Under the pieces are notes generated by a model, which was not told where the DNA came from, made no database searches, and saw only the letters and a program-made list of their open reading frames with translations. Source: JAOUEA01 sp963821935 (lineage in GTDB: Bacteria > Actinomycetota > UBA4738 > HRBIN12). Taken from it: a DNA stretch of 64,000 nt. The position numbers and the translations under genes were made by a program. Numbering within the stretch: the stretch's first letter is position 1; each line of letters starts with the position of its first letter. Below, in pieces: positions 7,868 through 16,170 of the stretch. The stretch is from NCBI GenBank assembly GCA_963821935.1, contig CAWGFM010000005.1:620001-684000 (forward strand). Direction: 5' to 3'.

Positions 7868-8353
7868 ATGACGTCGAAGGATGCGTTCACCGAGGATGAA
7901 TGGGTTCGGCTGCGCCGAGCACCCATGGTCGCGGGCATGGCGATCTCGATCGCCGACCCCGGTGGCCCCATCGAACTCACGAAAGAGACGATGGCGTCCA
8001 TGAAGGCAGCGTCATCGCCCCCTTCGAATGAGGAGCTGCTCACCGCCGTCTCTCAGGACATCATGTCCATGACCCAGCAGAAGCAGAACCCCATGGGGGA
8101 CTACAAGCTCGATAAGTCGTCCCCGGCCGGGGGACAGGTCCTGGAGGAGCTCCGGGGTGTCCACGACATCGTCGCCGCCAAGGCCACGACCGAGGAGACC
8201 GAGGCGTTCGGTCGATGGATGGTCGCCGTCACGCAGGCAGCCGCCGACGCGGCCAAGGAAGGCGGATTCATGGGCTTCGGAGCAGAGCGGGTCAGCGACG
8301 GTGAGCAGGAGATGCTGCAGAAGGTGGCAGAGACCTTCGGCGCGAACGCGTAG
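7868..8353 (+). CDS. Conserved uncharacterised soluble protein
   Basis: A 161-residue protein behind a GAGGAGG ribosome-binding site. It is mostly helical and Ala/Met/Glu-rich, with a conserved-looking N terminus (EDEWVRLRRAPMVAGMAIS). No signal peptide or membrane helix is clear. I recognise no named family. It is followed after 14 bases by the kinase-like gene, which also has its own possible -10 box, so it may be co-transcribed with it. Confidence 0.65.
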   Translation: MTSKDAFTEDEWVRLRRAPMVAGMAISIADPGGPIELTKETMASMKAASSPPSNEELLTAVSQDIMSMTQQKQNPMGDYKLDKSSPAGGQVLEELRGVHDIVAAKATTEETEAFGRWMVAVTQAAADAAKEGGFMGFGAERVSDGEQEMLQKVAETFGANA

Positions 8354-8359
8354 TACGGT
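8354..8359 (+). promoter_or_regulatory. Possible -10 box before the phosphotransferase gene
   Basis: TACGGT immediately after the upstream stop codon, 8 bases before the ATG at 8368. It would allow a nearly leaderless internal transcript. Weak evidence without a clear -35. Confidence 0.3.
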
Positions 8360-8367
8360 TCGCGGCC

Positions 8368-9294
8368 ATGGGCTCTGGTTCGAACGACCCGCAACTCGAT
8401 GCCGCGATCGCCGCCGTTCCCGAATGGGAGGGTCGGCAGATCGGCGTCACCCCCATCACGACCGGCATCACCAATCGGAACTTCCTGATCGAGGCGGGGC
8501 ACGAGGCGTTCGTGCTCCGCCTTGCCGGCAAGGACACCGACCTGCTCGGCATCGATCGCGCGGCCGAGAACGAAGCGGGCAGGGCCGCAGCAGCTGCCGG
8601 GGTGGGACCCGAGATCTTCGCGTGGCTGCCCCTGCACGACTGCCTCATCACACGCTTCGTGCCGGGCGAGCACATCCCGGGCCCAGATCTGCTGCGCGAG
8701 GAGATCCTGACCTCGGTGGTGGGGTCGGTGCGCGCGTTCCATGCCTGCCCGCCGATCGACGCGGAGTTCCCCGTGTTCCGGATCGTGGAGAGCTACAGGC
8801 GCATCGCCACCGAACGGGGCGTCACGGTGCCCGACGACTATGGCGCCGCGCACGAGGTCGCCGCACGCATCGAAGAGACCTTCTCGATCGCCCCGATGCC
8901 GTCGGTGCCGTGCCACAACGATCTGCTGAACGCCAACTTCCTGCTCGATGGCGACCACGTGTGGATCGTGGACTACGAGTACGCGGGCATGGGCGACGTG
9001 TTCTTCGACCTGGGCAACCTTTCGGTGAACAACGGGCTCACGCAGGAGGCCGAGGAGATCCTGTTGCGGCTGTACTTCGGCACGGTGCACGATGTGCATC
9101 GCGCCCGGCTGGCCCTGATGCAGCTGATGTCGGACTTCCGCGAAGCCATGTGGGCGGTCGTGCAGCAGAGCATCTCCACGCTGGACTTCGACTATGTCGC
9201 CTACGCGGCGAAGCACTTCGAGCGCATGCTCACGAACGCCCGCGTCGAGGGGTTCGCGGATCGGCTCAGCGCCGCGAGGGCACCGGTGCGCTGA
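8368..9294 (+). CDS. Choline/ethanolamine kinase-like phosphotransferase
   Basis: A 308-residue member of the aminoglycoside-phosphotransferase / choline kinase fold. The catalytic loop CHNDLLNAN (Brenner motif HxDxxxxN) lies near residue 189 and the metal-binding VDYEYAGMGD near 208-217. The YEY/DxFFDLGN segment is more like choline/ethanolamine and LicA-type kinases than antibiotic kinases. It probably phosphorylates a small hydroxylated or amino compound with ATP; the substrate is unknown. It is convergent with the agmatine deiminase gene, with only 3 bases between stops. Confidence 0.8.
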   Translation: MGSGSNDPQLDAAIAAVPEWEGRQIGVTPITTGITNRNFLIEAGHEAFVLRLAGKDTDLLGIDRAAENEAGRAAAAAGVGPEIFAWLPLHDCLITRFVPGEHIPGPDLLREEILTSVVGSVRAFHACPPIDAEFPVFRIVESYRRIATERGVTVPDDYGAAHEVAARIEETFSIAPMPSVPCHNDLLNANFLLDGDHVWIVDYEYAGMGDVFFDLGNLSVNNGLTQEAEEILLRLYFGTVHDVHRARLALMQLMSDFREAMWAVVQQSISTLDFDYVAYAAKHFERMLTNARVEGFADRLSAARAPVR

Positions 9295-9297
9295 GCA

Positions 9298-10440
9298 TCA
9301 CGTCATCGGCTCCTGCTGCGTGACGCAGTGGATGCCGCCACCGCCGGCGTGCAGGCGATCGACGTTCAACTGCACGACCTCACGTCCGAACGCGTCGGCG
9401 AGCACGGCAGCCGCCGCCCGGTCTGCCTCGGCGTCGCCGAGCTGGGCGGTGAGCACCGCACCGTTCGCGGGATAGAAGTTGACGTAGGAATCGAGGAAGT
9501 CCGGCGAACCGGATCGCACGGACGTGGGACCGTGGACGTCCACGATCGTGAGCGCTCGACCTCCCGCATCGATCGCGCGGGACAGGAGCTCGCGTTGCTG
9601 CCGGGCGTCCTTCGCCCAGACGTCGGTGCGAGCCGCAGGCGGCACCTGCACCATCACCACACCGGGACGAACGAAGCGGGATGTCGCGTCGATGTGATCG
9701 TCGGTGATGTCGCGATCACGCAGACCGGGCACCCACAGCACGTCGTTCGCACCGTAGGCCGCACACAGCGCCGCTTCGAGCTGGTCCTTCGAACGGCCGG
9801 GGTTGCGATTGTCGTTGATGATGCTGCTCTCGGTGGCCAGCAACGTCCCGGCTCCGTCCGTCTCGACCGCGCCTCCCTCGGTGATGAGATCCGCCGTCGT
9901 GAACGGCACGCCCTCCCGTTCCGCGATGGTCCGCGCGACCGCTGCGTCACGATCATGGATCTGGCGGCCACCCCATCCGTTGAAGTTCAGGCCGACGGCC
10001 CCGAGCGAGCCGCGCTCATCGATCGTGAACACCGGGCCGGAGTCGCGCATCCAGCAATCGTCCACGGGAACCTCATCGATGACCTCGACGCCCTCGCCGC
10101 ACATCGTGGCCGCAGCACTCGCATCCTGCGGGTTCGCGCACATCACCACCGGCTCGTACCGCGCGATGGTGGAGGCGATCCGCGCGATGTCGCTCTGGAT
10201 GCCCGGCAGCAACTCGCCCCAGATCGCTCGACTGGCGGGCCATGCCATCCAGCATCGTCGATGCGGCTCGGTCTCCAGCGGCACCACGGCCAGGTCGGCG
10301 CTCGCCCCTGGGGTCACCGGCGCTTCGGATCCTGCCTGGCTCCCGCTCACGTCGCACGATGCCGCCAACCCCATGGACGCCATCCCGAGCCCGGCAAGGC
10401 CAGAAGACAAGAATCCCCGCCGTGAGACGGTTCGGCTCAT
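9298..10440 (-). CDS. Agmatine deiminase family protein, Tat-exported
   Basis: A 380-residue member of the peptidyl-arginine/agmatine deiminase family, which hydrolyses guanidino groups (agmatine to N-carbamoylputrescine in characterised members). WMRDSGP at 130-136, NFNGWGG near 152-158 and the catalytic Cys372 within GGGGIHC are all present. Unlike cytosolic AguA it begins with a twin-arginine signal (SRRGF, residues 6-10) and has a possible lipobox ending at Cys29, so it is probably exported and perhaps membrane-anchored. It follows thrC by 3 bases and is the last gene of an ilvD-thrC operon. Confidence 0.85.
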   Translation of the reverse strand: MSRTVSRRGFLSSGLAGLGMASMGLAASCDVSGSQAGSEAPVTPGASADLAVVPLETEPHRRCWMAWPASRAIWGELLPGIQSDIARIASTIARYEPVVMCANPQDASAAATMCGEGVEVIDEVPVDDCWMRDSGPVFTIDERGSLGAVGLNFNGWGGRQIHDRDAAVARTIAEREGVPFTTADLITEGGAVETDGAGTLLATESSIINDNRNPGRSKDQLEAALCAAYGANDVLWVPGLRDRDITDDHIDATSRFVRPGVVMVQVPPAARTDVWAKDARQQRELLSRAIDAGGRALTIVDVHGPTSVRSGSPDFLDSYVNFYPANGAVLTAQLGDAEADRAAAAVLADAFGREVVQLNVDRLHAGGGGIHCVTQQEPMT

Positions 10441-10443
10441 CGC

Positions 10444-11685
10444 CTACCCCAGCGTGGCCAGGAACTCGTCGAGATCAGGGGCAACGTGGTAACTGGCTTC
10501 GAGGAATCCCTCGAGGGCCTCGATGGTCTTGTACCCGTTGCCGGTCACGTAGGCAACGACCTCTTCCCCGGGCTTCACGATGCCTTGCTCGACCATCCGT
10601 TTCAGGTTGGCGATCGTGACGCCGCCGGCCGTCTCGGTGAACACGCCCTCGGTCGAGGCGAGCAGCGAGATGCCCTCGCGGATCTCCTGCTCGGTGCACC
10701 ACTCGATGTGACCGCCGGTCTCCCGCGAGACCTTCATGGCGAAGAACCCATCGGCGGGCGCACCGATCGCGAGCGACCGAGCGATGGTGTCCGGCTTGAC
10801 CGGCGTCACGTCCTCGGCACCGTCCAGGAACGCCTGGGCGACCGGCCGGCAGCCCTCGGGCTGAGCGCCGCTGACGCGGTAGTGCTTCTCTTCGACGGCA
10901 CCGATCGCGATGAGCTCCCCGAAGGCCCGGTGGATCTTCGTGAGCAGCGCCCCCGACGCGACCGGCACCACGACGTGGTCGGGAAGGCGCCAGCCCAGTT
11001 GCTCGGCCGTCTCGAACCCCAGCGACTTGGAGCCCTCCGCGTAGTACGGACGCATGTTCACGTTGACGAAGGCCCACGGCAGGGCGTCGGCGACTTCGCT
11101 GCACAGACGGTTCACGTCGTCGTAGTTGCCCTTGACCGCCACGACCTTGGCCCCGTACGCCTCGGTCGCCAGGATCTTGGCGCGCTCCAGATCGTCCGGC
11201 ACGAACACGTAGCACGGGATGCCTGCCTTCGCGGCGTGGGCGGCGGTGGCGTTGGCGAGATTGCCGGTGGAGGCGCAGCTGATGGCCTCGAAGCCGAACG
11301 CGCGTGCCATGGTCGTGGCGACGCTCACGACCCGGTCCTTGAAGGAATTGGACGGGTTCACGCTGTCGTCCTTGACCCAGAGCACACCGTCATGTCCGAT
11401 CGCGGCCGCCAGGTCGTCCGCTCGACGCATCGGCGTGAAGCCGGCGCCCAGGTCGACGCGTTCGATGCCCGGTCCGCCCGGCAGGAGCGACTCGTATCGC
11501 CACAACGTGGACGGTCCCGCTTCGGCCTGCTTGCGGAAATCGGTTCCGTCCACCGACTGCAGGTCGTATGCCGGCTCCAGCGGACCGAAGCACTCCTCGC
11601 AGATCGTGAGCGGTTCGACCGGGTATTGCTGCCCACAGATCCGGCACTGCAACGCCGTCGGTGAGGTGATCACCGGGTGGGTCAC
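10444..11685 (-). CDS. thrC: Threonine synthase
   Basis: A 413-residue PLP enzyme converting O-phosphohomoserine to threonine. The N terminus has the four-Cys zinc-ribbon-like segment (Cys14, 17, 29, 32) seen in this threonine synthase class. The PLP lysine is Lys116 in SNSFKDR, and the later STGN and SGA segments bind phosphate. The GTG start at 11685 overlaps the TGA of ilvD as GTGA, so the two genes are translationally coupled: threonine is a precursor of isoleucine and IlvD acts later in the same route. The agmatine deiminase gene follows 3 bases downstream. Confidence 0.92.
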   Translation of the reverse strand: MTHPVITSPTALQCRICGQQYPVEPLTICEECFGPLEPAYDLQSVDGTDFRKQAEAGPSTLWRYESLLPGGPGIERVDLGAGFTPMRRADDLAAAIGHDGVLWVKDDSVNPSNSFKDRVVSVATTMARAFGFEAISCASTGNLANATAAHAAKAGIPCYVFVPDDLERAKILATEAYGAKVVAVKGNYDDVNRLCSEVADALPWAFVNVNMRPYYAEGSKSLGFETAEQLGWRLPDHVVVPVASGALLTKIHRAFGELIAIGAVEEKHYRVSGAQPEGCRPVAQAFLDGAEDVTPVKPDTIARSLAIGAPADGFFAMKVSRETGGHIEWCTEQEIREGISLLASTEGVFTETAGGVTIANLKRMVEQGIVKPGEEVVAYVTGNGYKTIEALEGFLEASYHVAPDLDEFLATLG

Positions 11686-13361
11686 CAGGTCACCGCCCCG
11701 TGATCGGCGCTGCCCACGGCGCGCGCGTACTTCGCGAGCGCGCCCTGCGTGTACCTGGGCTCGGGAGCCGACCACTCCCCGCGGCGACGATCGAGCTCGG
11801 CGTCGTCGACGACCAGCTCGAGCGTACGGGCGTCCGCGTCGATGCGGATCCGGTCTCCGTCGTGGACGAGAGCGATCGGTCCTCCGACGCAGGCCTCGGG
11901 CGCGATGTGGCCCACGCTGAACCCCTTGGTCGCGCCGCTGAAGCGACCGTCGGTGATCAGGGCGACGTCCTTGCCCAGCCCGGCGCCGGCGACGGCCGCC
12001 GTGACCGCGAGCATCTCCGGCATGCCCGGCGAGCCCTTCGGCCCCTCGTAGCGGATCACCATGACGTCGCCCGCTTCGATAGCGCCGCTCGTGAGGGCGT
12101 CGAAGGCCGCCTGCTCCGAATCGAACGGTCTCGCGACGCCGTCGAACACCAGCCCCTCGGCGCCGGCGGCCTTCACGACCGCGCCGTCGGGGGCGAGGTT
12201 GCCGCGGAGGATCGCCAGACCGCCCCACGGGTGGATGGGGTCGGCGGGGGCATGCACGACGTCCCCGTCGGGCGCCGCCACGTCCATGGCCTCGATGTTG
12301 GCCGCGAGCGTCGAGCCCGTCACGGTCATCGCGTCACCATGCAGCAACCCGGCATCGAGCAATTCCTTGATCACGACCTGCACGCCGCCGACCCGATCGA
12401 TGTCGCTCATGACGAACCGGCCGGCCGGGCGAACGTCGACCAGGTGCGGCACCGCACGCCCGATCCGGTCGAAGTCGTCCAGCTGCAGATCGACGTGTGC
12501 TTCCCTCGCGATGGCCAGCAGGTGCAGGACCGCATTGGTCGAGCCCGCCACCGCCATCACGACGGCGATGGCGTTCTCGAACGCGTCCTTGGTCAGGATG
12601 TCTCGCGGGACCGGACCGCCCTCGGACACCAACGCAGCCGCGCGAAGACCGCTCTCACGGGCGAACACCTCGCGGCGATAGTCCACCGCGGGCGGCGACG
12701 CGCTGCCGGGCAGCGACATACCGATCGCCTCCCCGACGGCGGCCATCGTGTTCGCGGTGTACATGCCGGCGCATGAGCCGGTACCCGGGCACGCCGCGCG
12801 TTCGATGCTCTTCAGCTCCGCGTCGTCGATCGTGCCCTTCGCGTGCGCACCGACCGCCTCGAACACATCCTGGATCGTGATGTCACGGCCTCGGTAGGTG
12901 CCGGGCAGGATCGTGCCTCCGTACAGATAGACCGAAGGCAGGTTCAGGCGCGCCATGGCCATCAACATGCCGGGCTCGGACTTGTCGCAGCCGGCGATGC
13001 CCACCAGCGCATCGAATCGCTCTGCGTGCATCACGAGCTCGACCGAGTCGGCGATGAGATCGCGCGACATCAACGACGCCTTCATGCCCTCGTGGCCCAT
13101 CGCGATGCCGTCGCTGACCGAGATCGTCGTGAACTCCAGCGGAACGGCGCCGCCCTGCCGAACCCCTTCCTTGGCCAGCGCCGCCAGCTTGTCCAGGTGG
13201 TAGTTGCAGGGTGTGACCTCGTTCCAGCTGGAGGCGACCCCCACCTGCGCCTTGCCGAAGTCCTCTTCGGAGAACCCGACAGCACGGAGCATGGCGCGAG
13301 CAGGAGCGCGCTGGGGACCTTCGGTGACGTCCTTGCTGCGAGGACGTTCGGAGCCTGCCAT
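11682..13361 (-). CDS. ilvD: Dihydroxy-acid dehydratase
   Basis: A 559-residue IlvD/Edd-family protein, the normal length. It dehydrates 2,3-dihydroxy-isovalerate or -methylvalerate to the keto acids of valine and isoleucine. The three iron-sulfur ligands are Cys52 (NEVTPCN), Cys125 (GIAGCDKSEPGM) and Cys197 (PGTGSCAGM), the pattern of the [2Fe-2S] enzymes. The ATG at 13361 has GGAGAG upstream and gives a standard N terminus; the frame extends 154 codons further without homology. It heads the ilvD-thrC-agmatine deiminase operon and is divergent from the DAO-family oxidase gene. Confidence 0.95.
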   Translation of the reverse strand: MAGSERPRSKDVTEGPQRAPARAMLRAVGFSEEDFGKAQVGVASSWNEVTPCNYHLDKLAALAKEGVRQGGAVPLEFTTISVSDGIAMGHEGMKASLMSRDLIADSVELVMHAERFDALVGIAGCDKSEPGMLMAMARLNLPSVYLYGGTILPGTYRGRDITIQDVFEAVGAHAKGTIDDAELKSIERAACPGTGSCAGMYTANTMAAVGEAIGMSLPGSASPPAVDYRREVFARESGLRAAALVSEGGPVPRDILTKDAFENAIAVVMAVAGSTNAVLHLLAIAREAHVDLQLDDFDRIGRAVPHLVDVRPAGRFVMSDIDRVGGVQVVIKELLDAGLLHGDAMTVTGSTLAANIEAMDVAAPDGDVVHAPADPIHPWGGLAILRGNLAPDGAVVKAAGAEGLVFDGVARPFDSEQAAFDALTSGAIEAGDVMVIRYEGPKGSPGMPEMLAVTAAVAGAGLGKDVALITDGRFSGATKGFSVGHIAPEACVGGPIALVHDGDRIRIDADARTLELVVDDAELDRRRGEWSAPEPRYTQGALAKYARAVGSADHGAVTW

Positions 13362-13442
13362 GGTGGGTCTCTCCTCGGCGTGAGCGGGGTCCTCACCGTA
13401 GCAACGGGAGCGGTGACCTGACCGGGTACGCTCATCGCCGGA

Positions 13443-14870
13443 ATGGCGCGCGACATCACGATCCCGCCCGACGCGGGCCGCAGCTGGTGGCTCAACGAAG
13501 CCATGGCACATCCGGAGTTCGCCGGCGAGCCTGCGCCGGCGCTGACGACCGACACCACCGCGGACGTCGTGATCCTGGGCGGTGGTTACACCGGCATGTG
13601 GACCGCGCATCACTTGAAGCTGCTCGATCCGGGCATCGACGTCGTGATCGTGGAACAGGACATCTGCGGCGGCGGGCCGAGCGGACGCAACGGTGGGTTC
13701 GTCAGCAGCTTCTGGCCCGGCCTCCCACATCTGGTGCGCGAGTTCGGCGATCAGGCCGGCCTCGCCCTGTGTGAAGCAGGTGAGGACAGCGTGCGCGCGA
13801 TCGGCGCGTTCTGCGACGAGCACGGGATCGACGCGTGGTTCCGAGCCGACGGCGACATCAACGCGGCTGCCTCCGCCGCCCAGGTGGGGGCATGGGCCGA
13901 CCTGATCGTGACGGCGGACCGGATCGGGCGATCAGCCGACTTCGAGGTGCTGAGCGGCGACCAGATGCGGGCCAGGGTCGATTCCCCCACGTTCCTGGGT
14001 GGAGTGACGTCCCAACACGGCGCAACCGTGCACCCCGCCCGACTGGCGCTGGGCATGCGGCGTGTGCTCATGGAACAGGGCGTGCGGATCTACGAGCAGA
14101 CAGCGGTGACCCGATTCAGCGCCGGCTCGCCGGCGATCGCACAGACGACCGGAGGCACCGTCCGGGCGGGCAGCGCGGTGGTGGCGCTCAACGCCTGGGC
14201 CAGCCACTGGAAGCGGTTCCGCCGCCACATCACGGTGCGAGGCAGCTACATCGTGCTGACGGCTCCGGCGCCGGACAAGCTCGAGGAGATCGGCTGGACC
14301 GACGGCTCCGGCCTGTCGGACTACCGGGCGGCGCTGCATTACCTGCGAACGACACCTGACGGGCGCATCGCGTTCGGCATCGGCGGTATGCAGCCCAACC
14401 TGGCTCGGCACATCGGTCCGCGATTCGCCTACGACCAGGAGGCGATCCGGGTGGCGATCCGGGACCTGCATCGGATGTTCCCGACGTTCTCGGACGTGCC
14501 GATCGACGCCGGGTGGGGCGGGCCGATCGATGTGTCGGGCTCGCACCTGCCCTTCTTCGGCACGCTGGAAGGAGGCTCGGTCCACTACGGACTCGGGTAC
14601 ACCGGCAACGGCGTGGGCCCGGCGCACCTGGGCGGCCGGATCCTGGCGTTGCGGTCGCTCGGCCGCCACGACGAGGTGTTGGATCTCCCGATCGTGGATT
14701 CGGACCCGCTGCGATTCCCGCCCGAGCCCATCCGTTCGCCGGGAGCGCTCATCGCCAACCAAGCGATCCGTCGGAAAGACGAGTTCGAAGACCGTGGCGA
14801 GGAGCCCAATCCCCTGGTGGACTTCGTCGCCAAGCTCCCGCGACGGCTGGGCTACAACCTCGGGCCGTAG
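13443..14870 (+). CDS. FAD-dependent oxidoreductase, DAO / gamma-glutamylputrescine oxidase type
   Basis: A 475-residue flavoprotein of the DAO family. The Rossmann motif VVILGGGYTGMWTAHHL lies near residues 41-57, the glutamate at the end of strand 2 in VIVEQD, and GGPSGRNGGFV near 79-89, as in PuuB-like amine oxidases. The C-terminal GYTGNGVGPAHLGG segment closes the FAD site. It likely oxidises an amine or N-methyl amino acid in the cytosol; the substrate is not determined. A long G+C-rich inverted repeat follows its stop (14873-14922). Confidence 0.85.
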   Translation: MARDITIPPDAGRSWWLNEAMAHPEFAGEPAPALTTDTTADVVILGGGYTGMWTAHHLKLLDPGIDVVIVEQDICGGGPSGRNGGFVSSFWPGLPHLVREFGDQAGLALCEAGEDSVRAIGAFCDEHGIDAWFRADGDINAAASAAQVGAWADLIVTADRIGRSADFEVLSGDQMRARVDSPTFLGGVTSQHGATVHPARLALGMRRVLMEQGVRIYEQTAVTRFSAGSPAIAQTTGGTVRAGSAVVALNAWASHWKRFRRHITVRGSYIVLTAPAPDKLEEIGWTDGSGLSDYRAALHYLRTTPDGRIAFGIGGMQPNLARHIGPRFAYDQEAIRVAIRDLHRMFPTFSDVPIDAGWGGPIDVSGSHLPFFGTLEGGSVHYGLGYTGNGVGPAHLGGRILALRSLGRHDEVLDLPIVDSDPLRFPPEPIRSPGALIANQAIRRKDEFEDRGEEPNPLVDFVAKLPRRLGYNLGP

Positions 14871-14872
14871 GT

Positions 14873-14922
14873 CCCCGCCGGGGCATCTCGCCTCCGCCGG
14901 TCACGTCTCTCCTCCGGCGGGG
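14873..14922. repeat. Long-loop inverted repeat after the oxidase gene
   Basis: CCCCGCCGG at 14873-14881 pairs perfectly with CCGGCGGGG at 14914-14922. An internal CCGCCGG offers an alternative partner for the same right arm. There is no T tract, so it is not a standard intrinsic terminator in either direction, but it may still end or stabilise the oxidase transcript. Confidence 0.4.
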
Positions 14923-14932
14923 TCGTTGGGGG

Positions 14933-14964
14933 CTAACGACGAAGTCCTAGGACGCAGCTGTTAG
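14933..14964. promoter_or_regulatory. Nested symmetric palindrome, operator-like
   Basis: CTAAC, 6 bases, the perfect palindrome GTCCTAGGAC, 6 bases, GTTAG: a 32-base element symmetric about its centre, with equal spacers. It ends within the ribosome-binding site of the small ORF at 14979. It could be a protein-binding site or a cruciform. No neighbouring regulator gene points to its partner. Confidence 0.45.
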
Positions 14965-14978
14965 GAGGACAACGAGCC

Positions 14979-15119
14979 ATGCGCGAAACCATCGGCCACA
15001 TCCTCCGAGAAGAGCGCGCGCCTGACGTATCAGGGCCGCGCCCGACGGGCTCGGTCTCCATCGTCGATCGGGCGCGGCCGCACCGTGGCCGGGCGCCGTT
15101 CTTCGCCCACCGCCACTGA
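14979..15119 (+). CDS. Possible small protein or truncated HTH remnant
   Basis: A 46-residue ORF with an AGGAGG ribosome-binding site 10 bases before its ATG. The first 13 residues (MRETIGHILREER) resemble the N terminus of Xre-type helix-turn-helix regulators, but the rest is Arg/Pro-rich and overlaps the end of the GcvT-like gene on the other strand by 90 bases. It may be the stump of a lost regulator whose operator is the palindrome just upstream, or an accidental ORF. Confidence 0.3.
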   Translation: MRETIGHILREERAPDVSGPRPTGSVSIVDRARPHRGRAPFFAHRH

Positions 15120-16163
15120 GGTGCCGTCCTGGGCGTGAGCCGTCTCCACGACCGCGAGAGCGATCACCCCGAACCGCGGGGTGCGCTCCACGCTCCGCAG
15201 GCTTCCCAACACCGCCCCGTCGAGCGTGACCGCCGCCGGGGCCTCCGGCAGGTCGTCGCCTTCGAACACCAGCGTCACGAGGCGGCTGGCGGGTGGATCC
15301 ATCCGAGCCGCCACCGCCTCACGACCGATGAATCCGCCGTCCGTGTCGGTGAGGTCGATGAACGGTTCGAGCGAGAGCTCGACGGGATCGGTCTCGCCCG
15401 TCACGTAGTCCTCGTCGGCCACGACCAGGCCGGCTTCCACCCGGAGCATCTCCACGCAGTCCAGGCCGATGGGTCGCGCGCCCGCGGCGACCACCGCATC
15501 CCACACGGCGCCCGCCGCCTCCGCGCCTCCGAACACGAACACCTCATACCCAAGCTCACCGGAGAACCCTGTACGCGAAACCATCGCCTCGGCCCCGGCG
15601 ACCACCGTGCGCGAGATCGCGTGGTAGTACGTCAGCGCTGTCAGATCCGCTTCGACCAGGGGAGCCAGCAGGTCGCACGATCGTGGCCCCTGCACCGCGA
15701 TGCTCGCGATCTCGTCCGTCCGGTTGGCGATGCGTACGTCCAGATCGGCCACAGACCCTCGGATATGCGCGCTCATGGGTGGCCGGTCCTCGTTGCCGAT
15801 CAGCCATACGTCGTGTGGTCCGAAGACGTACCGGGTGCCCTCGTCCACCAGGAGCCCGTGCTCATCCAGTAGCAAGACGTAGCGGACCTGGCCCGGGCCG
15901 TCGGGTGTCGTCGACCGTGTGGTCAGCCGGTCCACGGCCACAAGCGCGTCGGGCCCGGTCATGTGCCACTTGGCCAACGCCGACACATCCCAGATCACGA
16001 CGCCGTCGCGGGCTGCTTCGTACTCGCCGATGGGATCGCCGAACGATGCGGTCCACAACCGCCCGTAGTCCTCGTAGAACGTCGCTCCTCGCGCGGCCTG
16101 GCGCTCGAACAGTGGCCCCGTCTTCACGTCACCCGCCAGCATGCTGATGTCAACGGTTTCCAT
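15030..16163 (-). CDS. Aminomethyltransferase (GcvT-like) family protein
   Basis: A 377-residue protein of the GcvT / folate-dependent demethylase fold. Features seen are the N-terminal LFERQAARGATFYEDYGRLW, DVSALAKWHMTGPDA near 85-100, SRTGFSGELGYEVFV near 225 and LDCVEMLRVEAG near 265, all typical of the family. It would transfer a one-carbon unit from a methylated or aminomethyl donor to tetrahydrofolate. No glycine-cleavage P or H protein is nearby, so a role in demethylating a small amine is more likely than glycine cleavage. The ATG at 16163 starts the recognisable domain. It lies 7 bases after the amidase gene in one operon with the flavoprotein at 17592. Confidence 0.85.
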   Translation of the reverse strand: METVDISMLAGDVKTGPLFERQAARGATFYEDYGRLWTASFGDPIGEYEAARDGVVIWDVSALAKWHMTGPDALVAVDRLTTRSTTPDGPGQVRYVLLLDEHGLLVDEGTRYVFGPHDVWLIGNEDRPPMSAHIRGSVADLDVRIANRTDEIASIAVQGPRSCDLLAPLVEADLTALTYYHAISRTVVAGAEAMVSRTGFSGELGYEVFVFGGAEAAGAVWDAVVAAGARPIGLDCVEMLRVEAGLVVADEDYVTGETDPVELSLEPFIDLTDTDGGFIGREAVAARMDPPASRLVTLVFEGDDLPEAPAAVTLDGAVLGSLRSVERTPRFGVIALAVVETAHAQDGTSVAVGEERRPATVRPRPIDDGDRARRARP

Positions 16164-16170
16164 GAAGACC

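Noticed and set aside
14873..14922. Classical rho-independent terminator after the oxidase gene
   Set aside because: The stem is strong but the loop is over 30 bases and there is no T tract on either strand. It is recorded only as an inverted repeat.
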